Origin: Marinoscillum sp040218045
Lineage (GTDB): Bacteria > Bacteroidota > Bacteroidia > Cytophagales > Cyclobacteriaceae
DNA: 64,000 bases
Direction of reading: 5' to 3'
NCBI GenBank assembly: GCA_040218045.1
Contig: JAVJQA010000033.1
Location: 248,001 to 312,000, forward strand
Below are positions 41,439-50,931 of the stretch, piece after piece. Every line of letters begins with the position of its first letter. Position 1 is the stretch's first letter. The translations under genes were made by a program, and so were the position numbers. The notes below the pieces were generated by a model. That model was not told where the DNA came from and did no database searches. It saw only the letters and a program-made list of their open reading frames with translations.

Positions 41439-44400
41439 CTAGTTATTGTTAAAGTCAGCCGCCTTAGTGACTTTGATCGTTGTAACCTTTCCTGCTTGCG
41501 AAATAACCATTAGATAAACGCCTTCAGGTAGTCTTTCCATCTCAATTTCTTCAATATCTAATTTTATAATCTTTTTAAGCATGAGTGCACCTGACAAATT
41601 GTATAGTGACATCTCACCACCTTTAAAACTATCAACTGCTATATATAGCTTATCTGTTGTTGGATTGGGGTAGGCAAGGATTTCTTTATCGTATAACCCA
41701 GATGAAAGCACGGTGGTTATATTGATACTGATACTCGCAGAATCTCTTGCTCCATATGGATCCACTACTACAACCTCAAAACTAAAAATGCTGCCTTCAA
41801 TCTGAGAAAGTGCACTTGCACTTTTTAATGAAAGCAGACCTGATTGACTATCAATTCCAACCACCTCATTGCTTTCTGTGAAGGTAAATATGAGTGCATC
41901 ACCATCTTGGTCATTTGCCACAACTGTTCCAATTTCTGCACCATCTTGGGCATTATTTTTCATAGAGAAGGATTGGTCATGAATTTCGGGTACTGTGGCA
42001 TTCCATATGAATGATGCACTACTAACACAAGGTCTGGTATTGGTTACTTCTACAGAATAATTGCCATTGGCCATCTCGGACTTGAACAGAATGTTTCCGT
42101 AGTCACCTGCATCAATTGAGGTTCCATCCAAATACCACTGGTATTCATAATATCCCATAAACGGAGTAGCATAAATGACGGTGTCATTTTCCAGAATCTG
42201 AGCTTCGAGGATAGATACTATAGGGCCAGTGCCTGATGAGAGGCCAAAATCTGGACATAGTTCAGGAAACGCCGTGACAGTATATAGACCTGGCACAGTA
42301 GCATAGATGCTATCGTTATCTGAGTCCGGAAGTAACTCTCCGTTAACGAACCATTCATACTTCACCCAAGAACCAGGGAAGCTAATATTGAGTAAAGTAG
42401 AATCCTGGGGAGAGCACAACTCAGAATTATCATACGAGGTAATAGCCGGACTTGCAAATACATACGTATCAATTAGTACCGGATCCGAAGCGCCTGTGCA
42501 GTCATCAAGATCAACCAAAACCGTAAACCATTCCACACCATCAGCAATTACTTCAATTGAGTGCTCATTAGCCCCTTCTATTGCCTCCCCGAGTTCATAA
42601 TCATCATCCCCTGCGTATACGAGAGAATACCATTGATAACTGGTGTATTCATCAGGTATTGATAATACCACGGTTTCCCCTAAGCAGTAAGTATAATCGG
42701 GTATTGAATCATAAGGGGCCAGATGCCAAAATAACTCTCCGCCTGTATAGTGGTCTACAGATATAGTGGGGTTAAGCGATGGTTTTATATTTATGATTTC
42801 ACTTGATAATTTAAGTCCATTGGGGCAGGATTGGTGCTTAGCTTTTACTCTATAGGAATTCCATTCAGAAACTTCTTGAGTTGATTCTGAACCAGATCCT
42901 GGTATGGGTATGAAATCTTCTTCGTACCCAGTATCTCCAATTACAATATCTTCCTGAAACCATTGAATATTGATCCAATTTGAACCTCCTGAGAGGTATA
43001 GAACTGTAGTATCTCCATCACAGGTTTCATAAGAATCTGCATATACGTACATTGGCTGCTCAGTGTAATCCTTGATGAGGTATGGAGATGACTTGATTTC
43101 AGCTACAGCGCAATTGACATTGGTTGCTGATAATTGATAGGTACCAGGTGTAGTCACCTCAAGGGAAGACGAAACTTGCCCCTCAATCATTGCAGTGTCT
43201 TCACTCGTAATTTGATACCAGTGAAAATCGTGATAATTGGCCTCCAAATAGCTAGGTATGGAAATTGTGACGGTGCTATCCGGACAAAGGCACACCTGAT
43301 CATAATTGCTTACATTCAAGTATATTGATTCATCACTATAACTATTAAGGGTGAAGGTATTTGATGACTCGCATCCTTTGTGGCTAGCTGTTACAGTAAT
43401 GTTTGTTTTCTTCAAAAACTCAAAATTGTATGTGGTACCATCCACTTCTATTTTATCATTGTCAGTATAGGTGTAGTTTTCGTGCACATACCAATCATAT
43501 ACGTACCCTTCGTCTGACAAGGTAATGCTCAACTGTTCTCCTTCGCAATATGAACCATAATTAGAAACACCACTTAATTGAGGTTGGATTGGCGAAAAGT
43601 AATCAACCATAACCTCGTTTGATTTGAGAACTATTTCTGGCCACTCAGTGGTGGTAATACCAACACTGTAATTACCTTCCTGATATTCTTGTGATATCTC
43701 GATACTATTGCCCGGGCCGTAGGTCTCAAAACCATCCTTGTACCATTGATAACTAGTATAGTTATCCGAAACGGAGAGGGTTACAAGTGCTCCAGAACAT
43801 AACAAGTCAAAATCATTAGTATCCGCCTGAACCATCAACTCTGGGATTGAAAAAAGGGTACTGCTGACAGCTCTCGCCCCTGACTCAATTTTACAGCCAG
43901 CAATGGCTCCTTGCACAACATAGTGCATTTGATCTTCCTCTATTAAGGCGGTATATGTCACCTCCTCGGCTCCATCAATAGGCTCCAGACTGTTTTCATC
44001 AATACCTGAGAACCACTGATATGTGTTCATGCCAGTTCCCAATGCATCCAGGGTTAGCTCAGTACCATCTTCAGAGAGCTTCCCTGAAATGGATAACTCT
44101 ACCAGTGCTATTTTTATCGTGTTAGAGAATGTTGGGTCACCTTCATACGGCACTTGTACTTTATAATTCCCTGATTTACTGGCACTGTACGAAGACTCAT
44201 TAGCTCCATCAATTGGTTCGTTATTGTAATACCACTGATAACTCTCGTAAGTATCCACTGAAGACAAGAGTTCTGTATCCGATTCTTCATAACAAAGAAG
44301 CCCATCGGTTGATACGATTGAAACCGGAGATAAAATATTGATATCAAGCACATTTGAAAAATTCCAAGAACTTATGAATTCAGCATAATTACCTCCCCAG

Positions 44401-44699
44401 AAATAAGTTGTTTCCTGAACGGTAAAGGTAATGCTATAGGTACCGTCAAAATTGTCAACAAAATTGGTGTGCTGGTTCCATTCAGGTGCAATCCCAAAAT
44501 CAGGAAACGAAGGATACTCATGATAACTGAATATGGTAGTAGGTGGGTTCCATGAGTAATCCCACTTCAGTGTAATGCTAGTCCCAGGTGATATTTCGTA
44601 AGGTTCCTGCAAACCTTCAGGCGAAACCAGAGAAAGGGTCTGTGCCTTCGATATTAGTATTGTGAGAAATAAAATAAGTGTAAGTAGTTCTTTTTTCAT
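41439..44699 (-). CDS. T9SS-exported multi-Ig-like surface protein
   Basis: A 1086-residue exported protein with a signal peptide (about 1-19) and a C-terminal type IX secretion sorting domain (about 1005-1086: ILAYPNPTTDKLYIA, then LYNLSGALM and LPEGVYLMVI). The middle has about eight Ig-like or PKD-like repeats, each with a pattern such as SYQWYKDG or TSYQWYSL, and one cadherin-like segment near residues 905-995 (NAQDGAEIGTVVANDQDGDALIFTFTESNEVVGID). It is likely an adhesin or matrix protein. Upstream lies a TPR-LuxR regulator gene on the same strand. Confidence 0.88.
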   Translation of the reverse strand: MKKELLTLILFLTILISKAQTLSLVSPEGLQEPYEISPGTSITLKWDYSWNPPTTIFSYHEYPSFPDFGIAPEWNQHTNFVDNFDGTYSITFTVQETTYFWGGNYAEFISSWNFSNVLDINILSPVSIVSTDGLLCYEESDTELLSSVDTYESYQWYYNNEPIDGANESSYSASKSGNYKVQVPYEGDPTFSNTIKIALVELSISGKLSEDGTELTLDALGTGMNTYQWFSGIDENSLEPIDGAEEVTYTALIEEDQMHYVVQGAIAGCKIESGARAVSSTLFSIPELMVQADTNDFDLLCSGALVTLSVSDNYTSYQWYKDGFETYGPGNSIEISQEYQEGNYSVGITTTEWPEIVLKSNEVMVDYFSPIQPQLSGVSNYGSYCEGEQLSITLSDEGYVYDWYVHENYTYTDNDKIEVDGTTYNFEFLKKTNITVTASHKGCESSNTFTLNSYSDESIYLNVSNYDQVCLCPDSTVTISIPSYLEANYHDFHWYQITSEDTAMIEGQVSSSLEVTTPGTYQLSATNVNCAVAEIKSSPYLIKDYTEQPMYVYADSYETCDGDTTVLYLSGGSNWINIQWFQEDIVIGDTGYEEDFIPIPGSGSESTQEVSEWNSYRVKAKHQSCPNGLKLSSEIINIKPSLNPTISVDHYTGGELFWHLAPYDSIPDYTYCLGETVVLSIPDEYTSYQWYSLVYAGDDDYELGEAIEGANEHSIEVIADGVEWFTVLVDLDDCTGASDPVLIDTYVFASPAITSYDNSELCSPQDSTLLNISFPGSWVKYEWFVNGELLPDSDNDSIYATVPGLYTVTAFPELCPDFGLSSGTGPIVSILEAQILENDTVIYATPFMGYYEYQWYLDGTSIDAGDYGNILFKSEMANGNYSVEVTNTRPCVSSASFIWNATVPEIHDQSFSMKNNAQDGAEIGTVVANDQDGDALIFTFTESNEVVGIDSQSGLLSLKSASALSQIEGSIFSFEVVVVDPYGARDSASISINITTVLSSGLYDKEILAYPNPTTDKLYIAVDSFKGGEMSLYNLSGALMLKKIIKLDIEEIEMERLPEGVYLMVISQAGKVTTIKVTKAADFNNN

Positions 44700-44835
44700 A
44701 ATCTTGCTTTTGCGTGATAAATTTCAGACACTGTCTAAAACAAGATTATCCTAAGTGAAATAAAGATTGATGTAAATGCTTGGGACAAAGTGTGACACTT
44801 TATGAGACAAAGCGTGACACTGGTTTACTGACCAA

Positions 44836-46512
44836 TCAGCCGGAGTGATTGACAAGTGATTTTATTTTGATTTGATCCAGAATGGATCTCATTTCTTCAT
44901 CTTGCACAAGTCCAAGTTTTTTCTTCAAACGTTGCTTTTTTTTACGAAGTGATTCTGGGGAGATATTGAAAATCTGAGAGATTTCTTTTGAATTTAAATC
45001 TATCAGCAGATATGCACTTAAACGAAGCTCATTTGGAGAGAGGTTGGGACAGGTGGCAAGAAGATGCGTAAAGAAACCTGGATGAACTTTCTCAAAATGA
45101 ATCTTAAAAACTTCCCATTCTTTATCTGCATTCTCATTGTCTTTGATAATCTTTTTAGCCTTATGGAGCGTATTGACTGACTCCTCATTAATTGATCTGT
45201 CCTTTTGAACATTATTAATGAGGTCATAAAGAGATGAGAGGAGATCGTTTTTATTGATAAGATTAAGAGAGATTGTTGCAAGTTCTCTGTTTCTGTATGT
45301 AAGCTCCTGCTCTAGATTTTTCTTTTCCAGTGTGTTTTTTTCTATCGACAAAAAATCCAGTTCACTTTGCTTTTTGAGTATGAGGTTTCGCTGCTTGAGG
45401 TTGACATTTTTAGATTCGAAAATATACAGAATCAAAAATGTAATGATTGCCCCAATTGCTATAGTGAAAACCAATATTAAATTTTGACGCTCGGTCTCCG
45501 CCTGCAATAACTCCAGTTCCTTTTCTTTCTTACCAAATTCATATTTCAGTTGTAATTCAGAAATCCATTTACTAGTCTTTTCATCTATTAGGGTATCCTT
45601 CCATGAATTGCTAAGTCTAAGCATTTCGAGTGCTAATGAATTCTGAGCAGATGCGTCAGCAACTTTAAAGAGCCATAAATAACAATTGATAATTTCGGCT
45701 GTGTTATTTGTTCTGATATTTCCGTCCAGTGACTGTTGTAAATACAGCCTTGCTGAATCATAATTATGTAAATGATAGAATGACCTACCTATACCAAAAT
45801 TGTAATCAGAGGCATAGACTTGGACATTAGACATTTTACAAATCGTTAGTGCTTTTTTATAAGAATCCAAGGCCTTATTAAAGGCTTGCTCCTGAAGATA
45901 TATACTACCCATTCCACCAAGTGCCGCCGAAGAATTAAGGGAATCACCACTTTCAATAAACAATTGCAAAGCTTGTTGATAGTACTTTAATGGTGTATTT
46001 GTTTCCCCTTTAGATTGTAGGGTGGTACCTAAATTCATTAGATTCATAGCTATCCTTTTGGGTATGTTTTGTTCCCGACTAATTTCAAGTGCTTTGGTAT
46101 AAAATCTAATAGCTTCGGCATAGGAATTGCCATTTGAATAAATAATACCGATGTTGTTGTAAATGCTATTTAAGAGATCATCTACCTTATTAGCTTCAGC
46201 TAATTCCAGAGCTTTCAAAAAATATTTTAATGCGTCCTCTGATGCAGAAAAACGAAAATACAACCCACCAAGGTTTATATTGGCAAGGATTTCATAACGA
46301 ATCCATCCACCTTTTCTAGACTGATCTAAAGCTTGGGTGAGCATATGATGAGCTTCCTCAAATTCCAACTGCTGTGTTTTGCTGATACCTCCTAGAAGCA
46401 ATGAGTCCAAATGTGCGTTCTGTAGGTTAGTTTGAACGGTTGATGAACATGAGTCCATCAACACGCATACAAGCATAAATACAGAACCGTTGCAAAATCT
46501 AAAAATCATCAC
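44836..46512 (-). CDS. TPR-LuxR membrane transcriptional regulator
   Basis: A 558-residue regulator: signal and lipobox-like N-terminus (LMDSCSS, Cys22), about six TPRs (residues 35-300), coiled coil, one membrane helix (about 352-370), a second coiled coil, and a C-terminal LuxR-type HTH (about 485-545: CPNLSPNELRLSAYLLIDLNSKEISQIFNISPESLRKKKQRLKKKLGL). Such proteins sense signals in the envelope and control adjacent genes, here probably the large surface protein 137 bp downstream. It shows the full form of the architecture lacking at 11902-13161. Confidence 0.88.
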   Translation of the reverse strand: MMIFRFCNGSVFMLVCVLMDSCSSTVQTNLQNAHLDSLLLGGISKTQQLEFEEAHHMLTQALDQSRKGGWIRYEILANINLGGLYFRFSASEDALKYFLKALELAEANKVDDLLNSIYNNIGIIYSNGNSYAEAIRFYTKALEISREQNIPKRIAMNLMNLGTTLQSKGETNTPLKYYQQALQLFIESGDSLNSSAALGGMGSIYLQEQAFNKALDSYKKALTICKMSNVQVYASDYNFGIGRSFYHLHNYDSARLYLQQSLDGNIRTNNTAEIINCYLWLFKVADASAQNSLALEMLRLSNSWKDTLIDEKTSKWISELQLKYEFGKKEKELELLQAETERQNLILVFTIAIGAIITFLILYIFESKNVNLKQRNLILKKQSELDFLSIEKNTLEKKNLEQELTYRNRELATISLNLINKNDLLSSLYDLINNVQKDRSINEESVNTLHKAKKIIKDNENADKEWEVFKIHFEKVHPGFFTHLLATCPNLSPNELRLSAYLLIDLNSKEISQIFNISPESLRKKKQRLKKKLGLVQDEEMRSILDQIKIKSLVNHSG

Positions 46513-46567
46513 GATTACCCAAAGTGGAGATAATCAAAAATAATAGAATCTGAGGTGTTTTGACCTA

Positions 46568-47089
46568 TTAGTAAAACTTAATCTCAAAACCAGCGGAGGC
46601 ACCCACAACTACCCATGGCTCCAATCCCCACATTACAGCTCCAATCATGAATGCAGCTAAAGTAACCGATCCCATAATTAAGGTATTGAAAAACACCCCT
46701 AAATAAATTGTTGGAAATCCTCGAAAAAAAGAAGCCAATTTACGGCCATACCTGATTTTGTAAAATTCGAGATCAGTAGTACCTCCCGATTTGCGCCAAA
46801 GCCTGGCATAAATAAAGACGGTGACCATGCCCGTAATTGATAATGCCCACCATACCCAGTTTTTTGAAACATCGCTTTCACGAACAAAACCAGTACCCAG
46901 ATTCGGAGTGTCTGCTGAAAAGGCACAGGCCACCATGGAAATTCCCAATAGCGACCAAGGCATCCCCCTACCTCCCAGGAAATATTCTGAAGAGGATTTA
47001 CCTGCTGTAAATGAGGCAACCCATCCAATTCCCAGGACTATTAGAAAAAAAACAACAATTATGATCCAGTCAATGGGTTGTAGAAGCAT
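46568..47089 (-). pseudogene. Sodium:solute symporter, truncated
   Basis: The first 160 residues match the start of a SSS-family transporter: four to five membrane helices with SSSEYFLGGRGMPWSLLGISM, GGTTDLEFYKIRYG and ETRPT-type elements. A complete protein has about 500-600 residues, but here it stops after ASAGFEIKFY at 173. No remaining part follows before the next gene. It lies 29 bp after nagB, in an operon for amino-sugar use, so loss of transport is indicated. Confidence 0.82.
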
Positions 47090-47118
47090 ATGGATGATAT
47101 TATGAGTTGAGATTTTAG

Positions 47119-49053
47119 TTAGAAGTGATATCGCTTAAAGGCCTCTATGGCTTCATATTCTGCAAGCCCCAGGTTATTGTATTGCACCGCTGTTCTCTTA
47201 TTGCGATCTTCGACTCGTTCCCAAAATTCCCTACTGTCTTCACCTTGAAAAACAACTCCATCTTTCTGAGATTGATGTCTCCAGATAGCCAACCTCTTTT
47301 TCTCAAGTTCATCAGGGCTCAAAGGCACTGCCATTTCGATTTCATCAATGGGATATTCCTGCCATGCACCACGGTACAACCACAACCAACAATCCTTCAT
47401 GAATGTCTCTCCTTTCAACTTATCAATTGCTGAAATGACACCCTTCAAGCAGGTTTCATGAGTACCATGTGGGTCTGCCAAATCACCGGCGGCATAAATT
47501 TGATGTGGTTTAACAGCGGCAATTAAATCCTCTATAATACTAATATCAACATTGGTCAATGGATTCTTTTCGATTCTTCCAGTTTCATAAAAGGGCAAAT
47601 CCAGGAAATGGATTTGACTATCGGGAATACCAAAATACCGGGAGGCGCTTTTAGCCTCTCCTCTTCGAATCAAGGCTTTGATTTTCCTTATTTCGGCGGG
47701 AACCGCTTCGGTTTGAGAATTACTTTTCAACAGGTGCAGTGCATGGCTTAGCATTTCATCAAACCCATTATCGGAGAGACTGTAAACTCCATAGAGTTCA
47801 CGGGCAAATTCAGTGAATCGAAGCACCTCGTGATCTGCAACAGCGGTATTGCCTGAAGTTTGATAGGCCACATGTACCTCATGTCCCTGGTCTACCAAAC
47901 GCAAAAATGTGCCTCCCATGGAAATCACGTCATCATCAGGATGCGGACTAAAGATTATCACCCTTTTCGCTGCGGGTTTTGCCCTTTCCGGCCTATTCGA
48001 ATCATCGGTTCCTGGTTTGCCACCCGGCCATCCCGTTATCGTGTGTTGGAAATAGCTGAACATTTTCACATTCAGGTCATAGGCCCTATTGACTCCCAGT
48101 AGATCAGACATCCCATAGTTGTTATAATCGCGATCAGTCAACTTTAAAATGGGCTTCTGTAGCTTTTCACTTAGCCAGGCTACCGCCTTTTTCTCCAATG
48201 AATTATTCCAATTGCAATCACCCACCATCCATGGCGTTTTGAACCTGGTAAGTTCTGATGCCGCCTGCTCATCCAGAATAAAAGAAACGTTATTGTGCAA
48301 TTGTAGAAATGTCGCTGGTATTTCGGAGGTCATTTCCCCCTCAATGGTTCTTCGGACAATATCAGCTTTCTTTTCACCCAAGGCCATTATCACAATTCTG
48401 TTGGCACCTAGGATTGTTGCAACTCCCATTGTTATAGCCTTCTTCGGAACTTCTTGTATACCGTCAAAGGCATATGCATTGTCCTGTCGGGTAAGATGAT
48501 CCAAGGTAACCAAACGTGTTGTTGAATTCTGACGGGATCCTGGCTCATTGAATCCGATGTGCCCTGTTCGCCCTATACCTAAAAGCTGAAAATCAAGCCC
48601 TCCCGTTGCTTCAATTTGTGCATCATACTCAATACAGTATTGCAACACTTTATCTGAACTGACAGTGCCATCGGGTATATGGATGTTTTCAAGCTGTATA
48701 TCCACATGATCAAATAAATGATGATTCATAAAATGCACATAACTCTGAACATTCTTCTGACCCAAACCATAATATTCATCCAGATTAAAGGATATTACAT
48801 TTTCGAAGCTTAAAGCCTCTTCCCTGTGCATTCTAATTAGTTCATCATAAACCTTGATTGGGGTTGATCCAGTGGCTAATCCCAACACACAGTTCTCCTT
48901 TTTTTTCGCCTTTCGTCTAATCAATTCTGCTATTTCTACCGCCACTGCTTTCGAAGCATTATAGGCATCATCAAAAACCTCCGTATGCATATTCTCTAAT
49001 TTGGTAGTTTCTAAAGAGGTCCACATGCGTTGATTCATATTTGTTTTGGTCAT
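47119..49053 (-). CDS. nagB: Glucosamine-6-phosphate deaminase fused to PIG-L deacetylase
   Basis: A 644-residue fusion known from Bacteroidota. The N-terminal NagB domain (about 15-270) has GLATGSTPIKVYDEL, FNLDEYYGL and GIGRTGHIGFNEPGS, and would convert glucosamine-6-phosphate to fructose-6-phosphate and ammonia. The C-terminal PIG-L (LmbE) domain (about 365-600) has IIFSPHPDDDVISMGG, so a zinc deacetylase acting on an N-acetyl sugar phosphate is plausible. No signal peptide, so cytoplasmic. It handles the amino sugar released by the neighbouring lyase and hydrolases. Confidence 0.93.
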   Translation of the reverse strand: MTKTNMNQRMWTSLETTKLENMHTEVFDDAYNASKAVAVEIAELIRRKAKKKENCVLGLATGSTPIKVYDELIRMHREEALSFENVISFNLDEYYGLGQKNVQSYVHFMNHHLFDHVDIQLENIHIPDGTVSSDKVLQYCIEYDAQIEATGGLDFQLLGIGRTGHIGFNEPGSRQNSTTRLVTLDHLTRQDNAYAFDGIQEVPKKAITMGVATILGANRIVIMALGEKKADIVRRTIEGEMTSEIPATFLQLHNNVSFILDEQAASELTRFKTPWMVGDCNWNNSLEKKAVAWLSEKLQKPILKLTDRDYNNYGMSDLLGVNRAYDLNVKMFSYFQHTITGWPGGKPGTDDSNRPERAKPAAKRVIIFSPHPDDDVISMGGTFLRLVDQGHEVHVAYQTSGNTAVADHEVLRFTEFARELYGVYSLSDNGFDEMLSHALHLLKSNSQTEAVPAEIRKIKALIRRGEAKSASRYFGIPDSQIHFLDLPFYETGRIEKNPLTNVDISIIEDLIAAVKPHQIYAAGDLADPHGTHETCLKGVISAIDKLKGETFMKDCWLWLYRGAWQEYPIDEIEMAVPLSPDELEKKRLAIWRHQSQKDGVVFQGEDSREFWERVEDRNKRTAVQYNNLGLAEYEAIEAFKRYHF

Positions 49054-49146
49054 TATTTACTAATTGTACTGGTTGATATTCTTGCTAGCTGATTCATAAT
49101 TATTTTGAATAAATCAGTTTTCTAGTCTCAGTAAACTCTGGATAAT

Positions 49147-49535
49147 TTATCCTTGCAGGTATATTTTTGATTCTGCATTCAACTCGCTAAGAATAATGGT
49201 TTCTTTATTTTCCTCTGCATACGAAACCTATTCCAAGTACTTAGGACTTGTCCGCTCAGGTCGGACACTTGAAAAGTGACGTGGAATATTCATTAAAGTA
49301 TCGTATTCAGATGGAGCCAACATTTTCAAAAGCATTAACTACTCCAATGTCTGGAACCTTCAATCCCAAACATGTAGAATCCTTCGCCTTGCATCCAAAG
49401 AACACATATCAATACAATCAGGTTGAAAAAATTACCGTCAAACGCATCATGAATCGGCGTATCATTCAAAAATTCCGTTAGATGCGCACCTCCTCTGGCC
49501 ATATTGACTAATCCCAAATTGACTCCTTGTTCCAC
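49147..49535 (-). pseudogene. SGNH/sialate O-acetylesterase-like gene, decayed
   Basis: Fragments in different frames: GVNLGLVNMARGGAHL and LWMQGEG resemble the sialate O-acetylesterase/SGNH hydrolase signatures GLIN..RGG and WYQGE; the last part reads EENKETIILSELNAESKIYLQG in another frame before the stop at 49147. The beginning is absent. It sits among glycan-degradation genes and was probably a carbohydrate esterase. Moderate confidence as the match is by eye. Confidence 0.45.
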
Positions 49536-49536
49536 T

Positions 49537-50760
49537 TTATTGCAAATACCAATCCTTATACCTCAAAAGTGCCTCAACATAATAGTAATCAGCATAAGTC
49601 AGGGGAACATCTATTTCAGAATTGTGAGGAATGGAGCCTACACTATGCTTAAGAATAAACCCTCCGTTGGAGCCATCCTGAGCGGTATATTCACTTGTCG
49701 CCAATGTACTCACAGCTTTTGCAGCTTCCTTTGCATAGACCTCCTGCAGGCTATCATCCACGTAAAGCCCCAGCTCCAGTAATCCGGAAGCCATCACCGC
49801 AGCGGCAGACGCATCCCGGTATGTATCTGGTATCCCGGGCGCATCATAATCCCAGTAAGGAACATTGTCACCTGGCATGTTGGGGTGGTTTAGCATGAAC
49901 GCTGCTATTTTCTTTGCCTGACTGAGGTAAACCGCATCCCCGGTTTCCCGGTACATTACTGTGTAGCCGTACAATCCCCAGGCTTGCCCACGTGCCCAGG
50001 CGGATGAATCAGCAGCCCCTTGTACGGTTTTCCTGGCAATCACATCTCCTGTCTTTTGATCATAGTCGATCACATGGTACGAACTGTTGTCTTCACGGAA
50101 ATGATTCTTCATCGTCGTGTTGGCATGGGTCACGGCTATATTGTAAAAGGTAGAATCGCCACTGAACCGGGTCGCCCAAAACAACAGCTCCAGGTTCATC
50201 ATGTTATCGATAATCACGGGATAATTCCACGGACCATGATCCCAGCTACGGATACAGCCCACGGTAGAGTTGAACCGGGTGGCCAGTGATTTGGCGCTTG
50301 TCATCAGTACCTCGGAGTAATCTGAGCCACTTGTCAAACTATCAGCATTACCAAAACTACAGTACATCATAAAACCAAGGTCGTGTGTGGTGGCATTGTG
50401 TTTTTCCTTTTCCAATATGGCCAACCGGTCGAGTGCTTCCTGCTTTATCGAATTATCTGCCGCAAATTCATTCAAATACAACAATGTACCAGGGTAAAAC
50501 CCACTGCACCACCATCGGGTGTCGCTGTTGATCATCTGGCCGGTCGTGCTGTCGTAGGTCCTTGGCATGGAATCTGCCGGAAGGTTTTTCATCAGTTCCT
50601 TGTATTGTGCCTTTGCAGAAAGGATTTGATTGTCAATAAATTCCTCTGTGATTTTTTCTTCCACAGGCACCTCGGCTGCCTGGTCCAAATCGGTTTTTCC
50701 TGACGTGCATTGCACGAAACAAAAGCCTATTACTGCTACTATTAAAAGGTTCGTTTTCAT
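49537..50760 (-). CDS. GH88 unsaturated glucuronyl hydrolase lipoprotein
   Basis: A 407-residue glycoside hydrolase family 88 enzyme that removes the unsaturated uronic acid left on oligosaccharides by polysaccharide lyases. The lipobox VQC gives an envelope anchor at Cys18. The catalytic Asp residues are seen in HDLGFMMYCSFG and IDNMMNLELLFW, and the (alpha/alpha)6 pattern includes SSAWARGQAWGLYGYTVMYRETGD. Full length. It works downstream of the PL8 lyase in this locus. Confidence 0.92.
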   Translation of the reverse strand: MKTNLLIVAVIGFCFVQCTSGKTDLDQAAEVPVEEKITEEFIDNQILSAKAQYKELMKNLPADSMPRTYDSTTGQMINSDTRWWCSGFYPGTLLYLNEFAADNSIKQEALDRLAILEKEKHNATTHDLGFMMYCSFGNADSLTSGSDYSEVLMTSAKSLATRFNSTVGCIRSWDHGPWNYPVIIDNMMNLELLFWATRFSGDSTFYNIAVTHANTTMKNHFREDNSSYHVIDYDQKTGDVIARKTVQGAADSSAWARGQAWGLYGYTVMYRETGDAVYLSQAKKIAAFMLNHPNMPGDNVPYWDYDAPGIPDTYRDASAAAVMASGLLELGLYVDDSLQEVYAKEAAKAVSTLATSEYTAQDGSNGGFILKHSVGSIPHNSEIDVPLTYADYYYVEALLRYKDWYLQ

Positions 50761-50931
50761 TTATACTGGTTTTTAAAAAAAAAATTGATAGTGTATCCTG
50801 TGTTCATCTTTGGTTTCTTCAATGTGTTTCCGAAGGGTTCGCTATTTCAGCTTAGCCCGTTTTCCTTTCGGAAAACACTTATCATTATTTATCCAAAATT
50901 ATTTTCATAGTTTCCGTCATCGCTGTTCAAT

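Noticed and set aside
49248..49481. Plus-strand frame between nagB and the GH88 gene
   Set aside because: It is antisense to fragments of the decayed SGNH esterase and lacks a domain.
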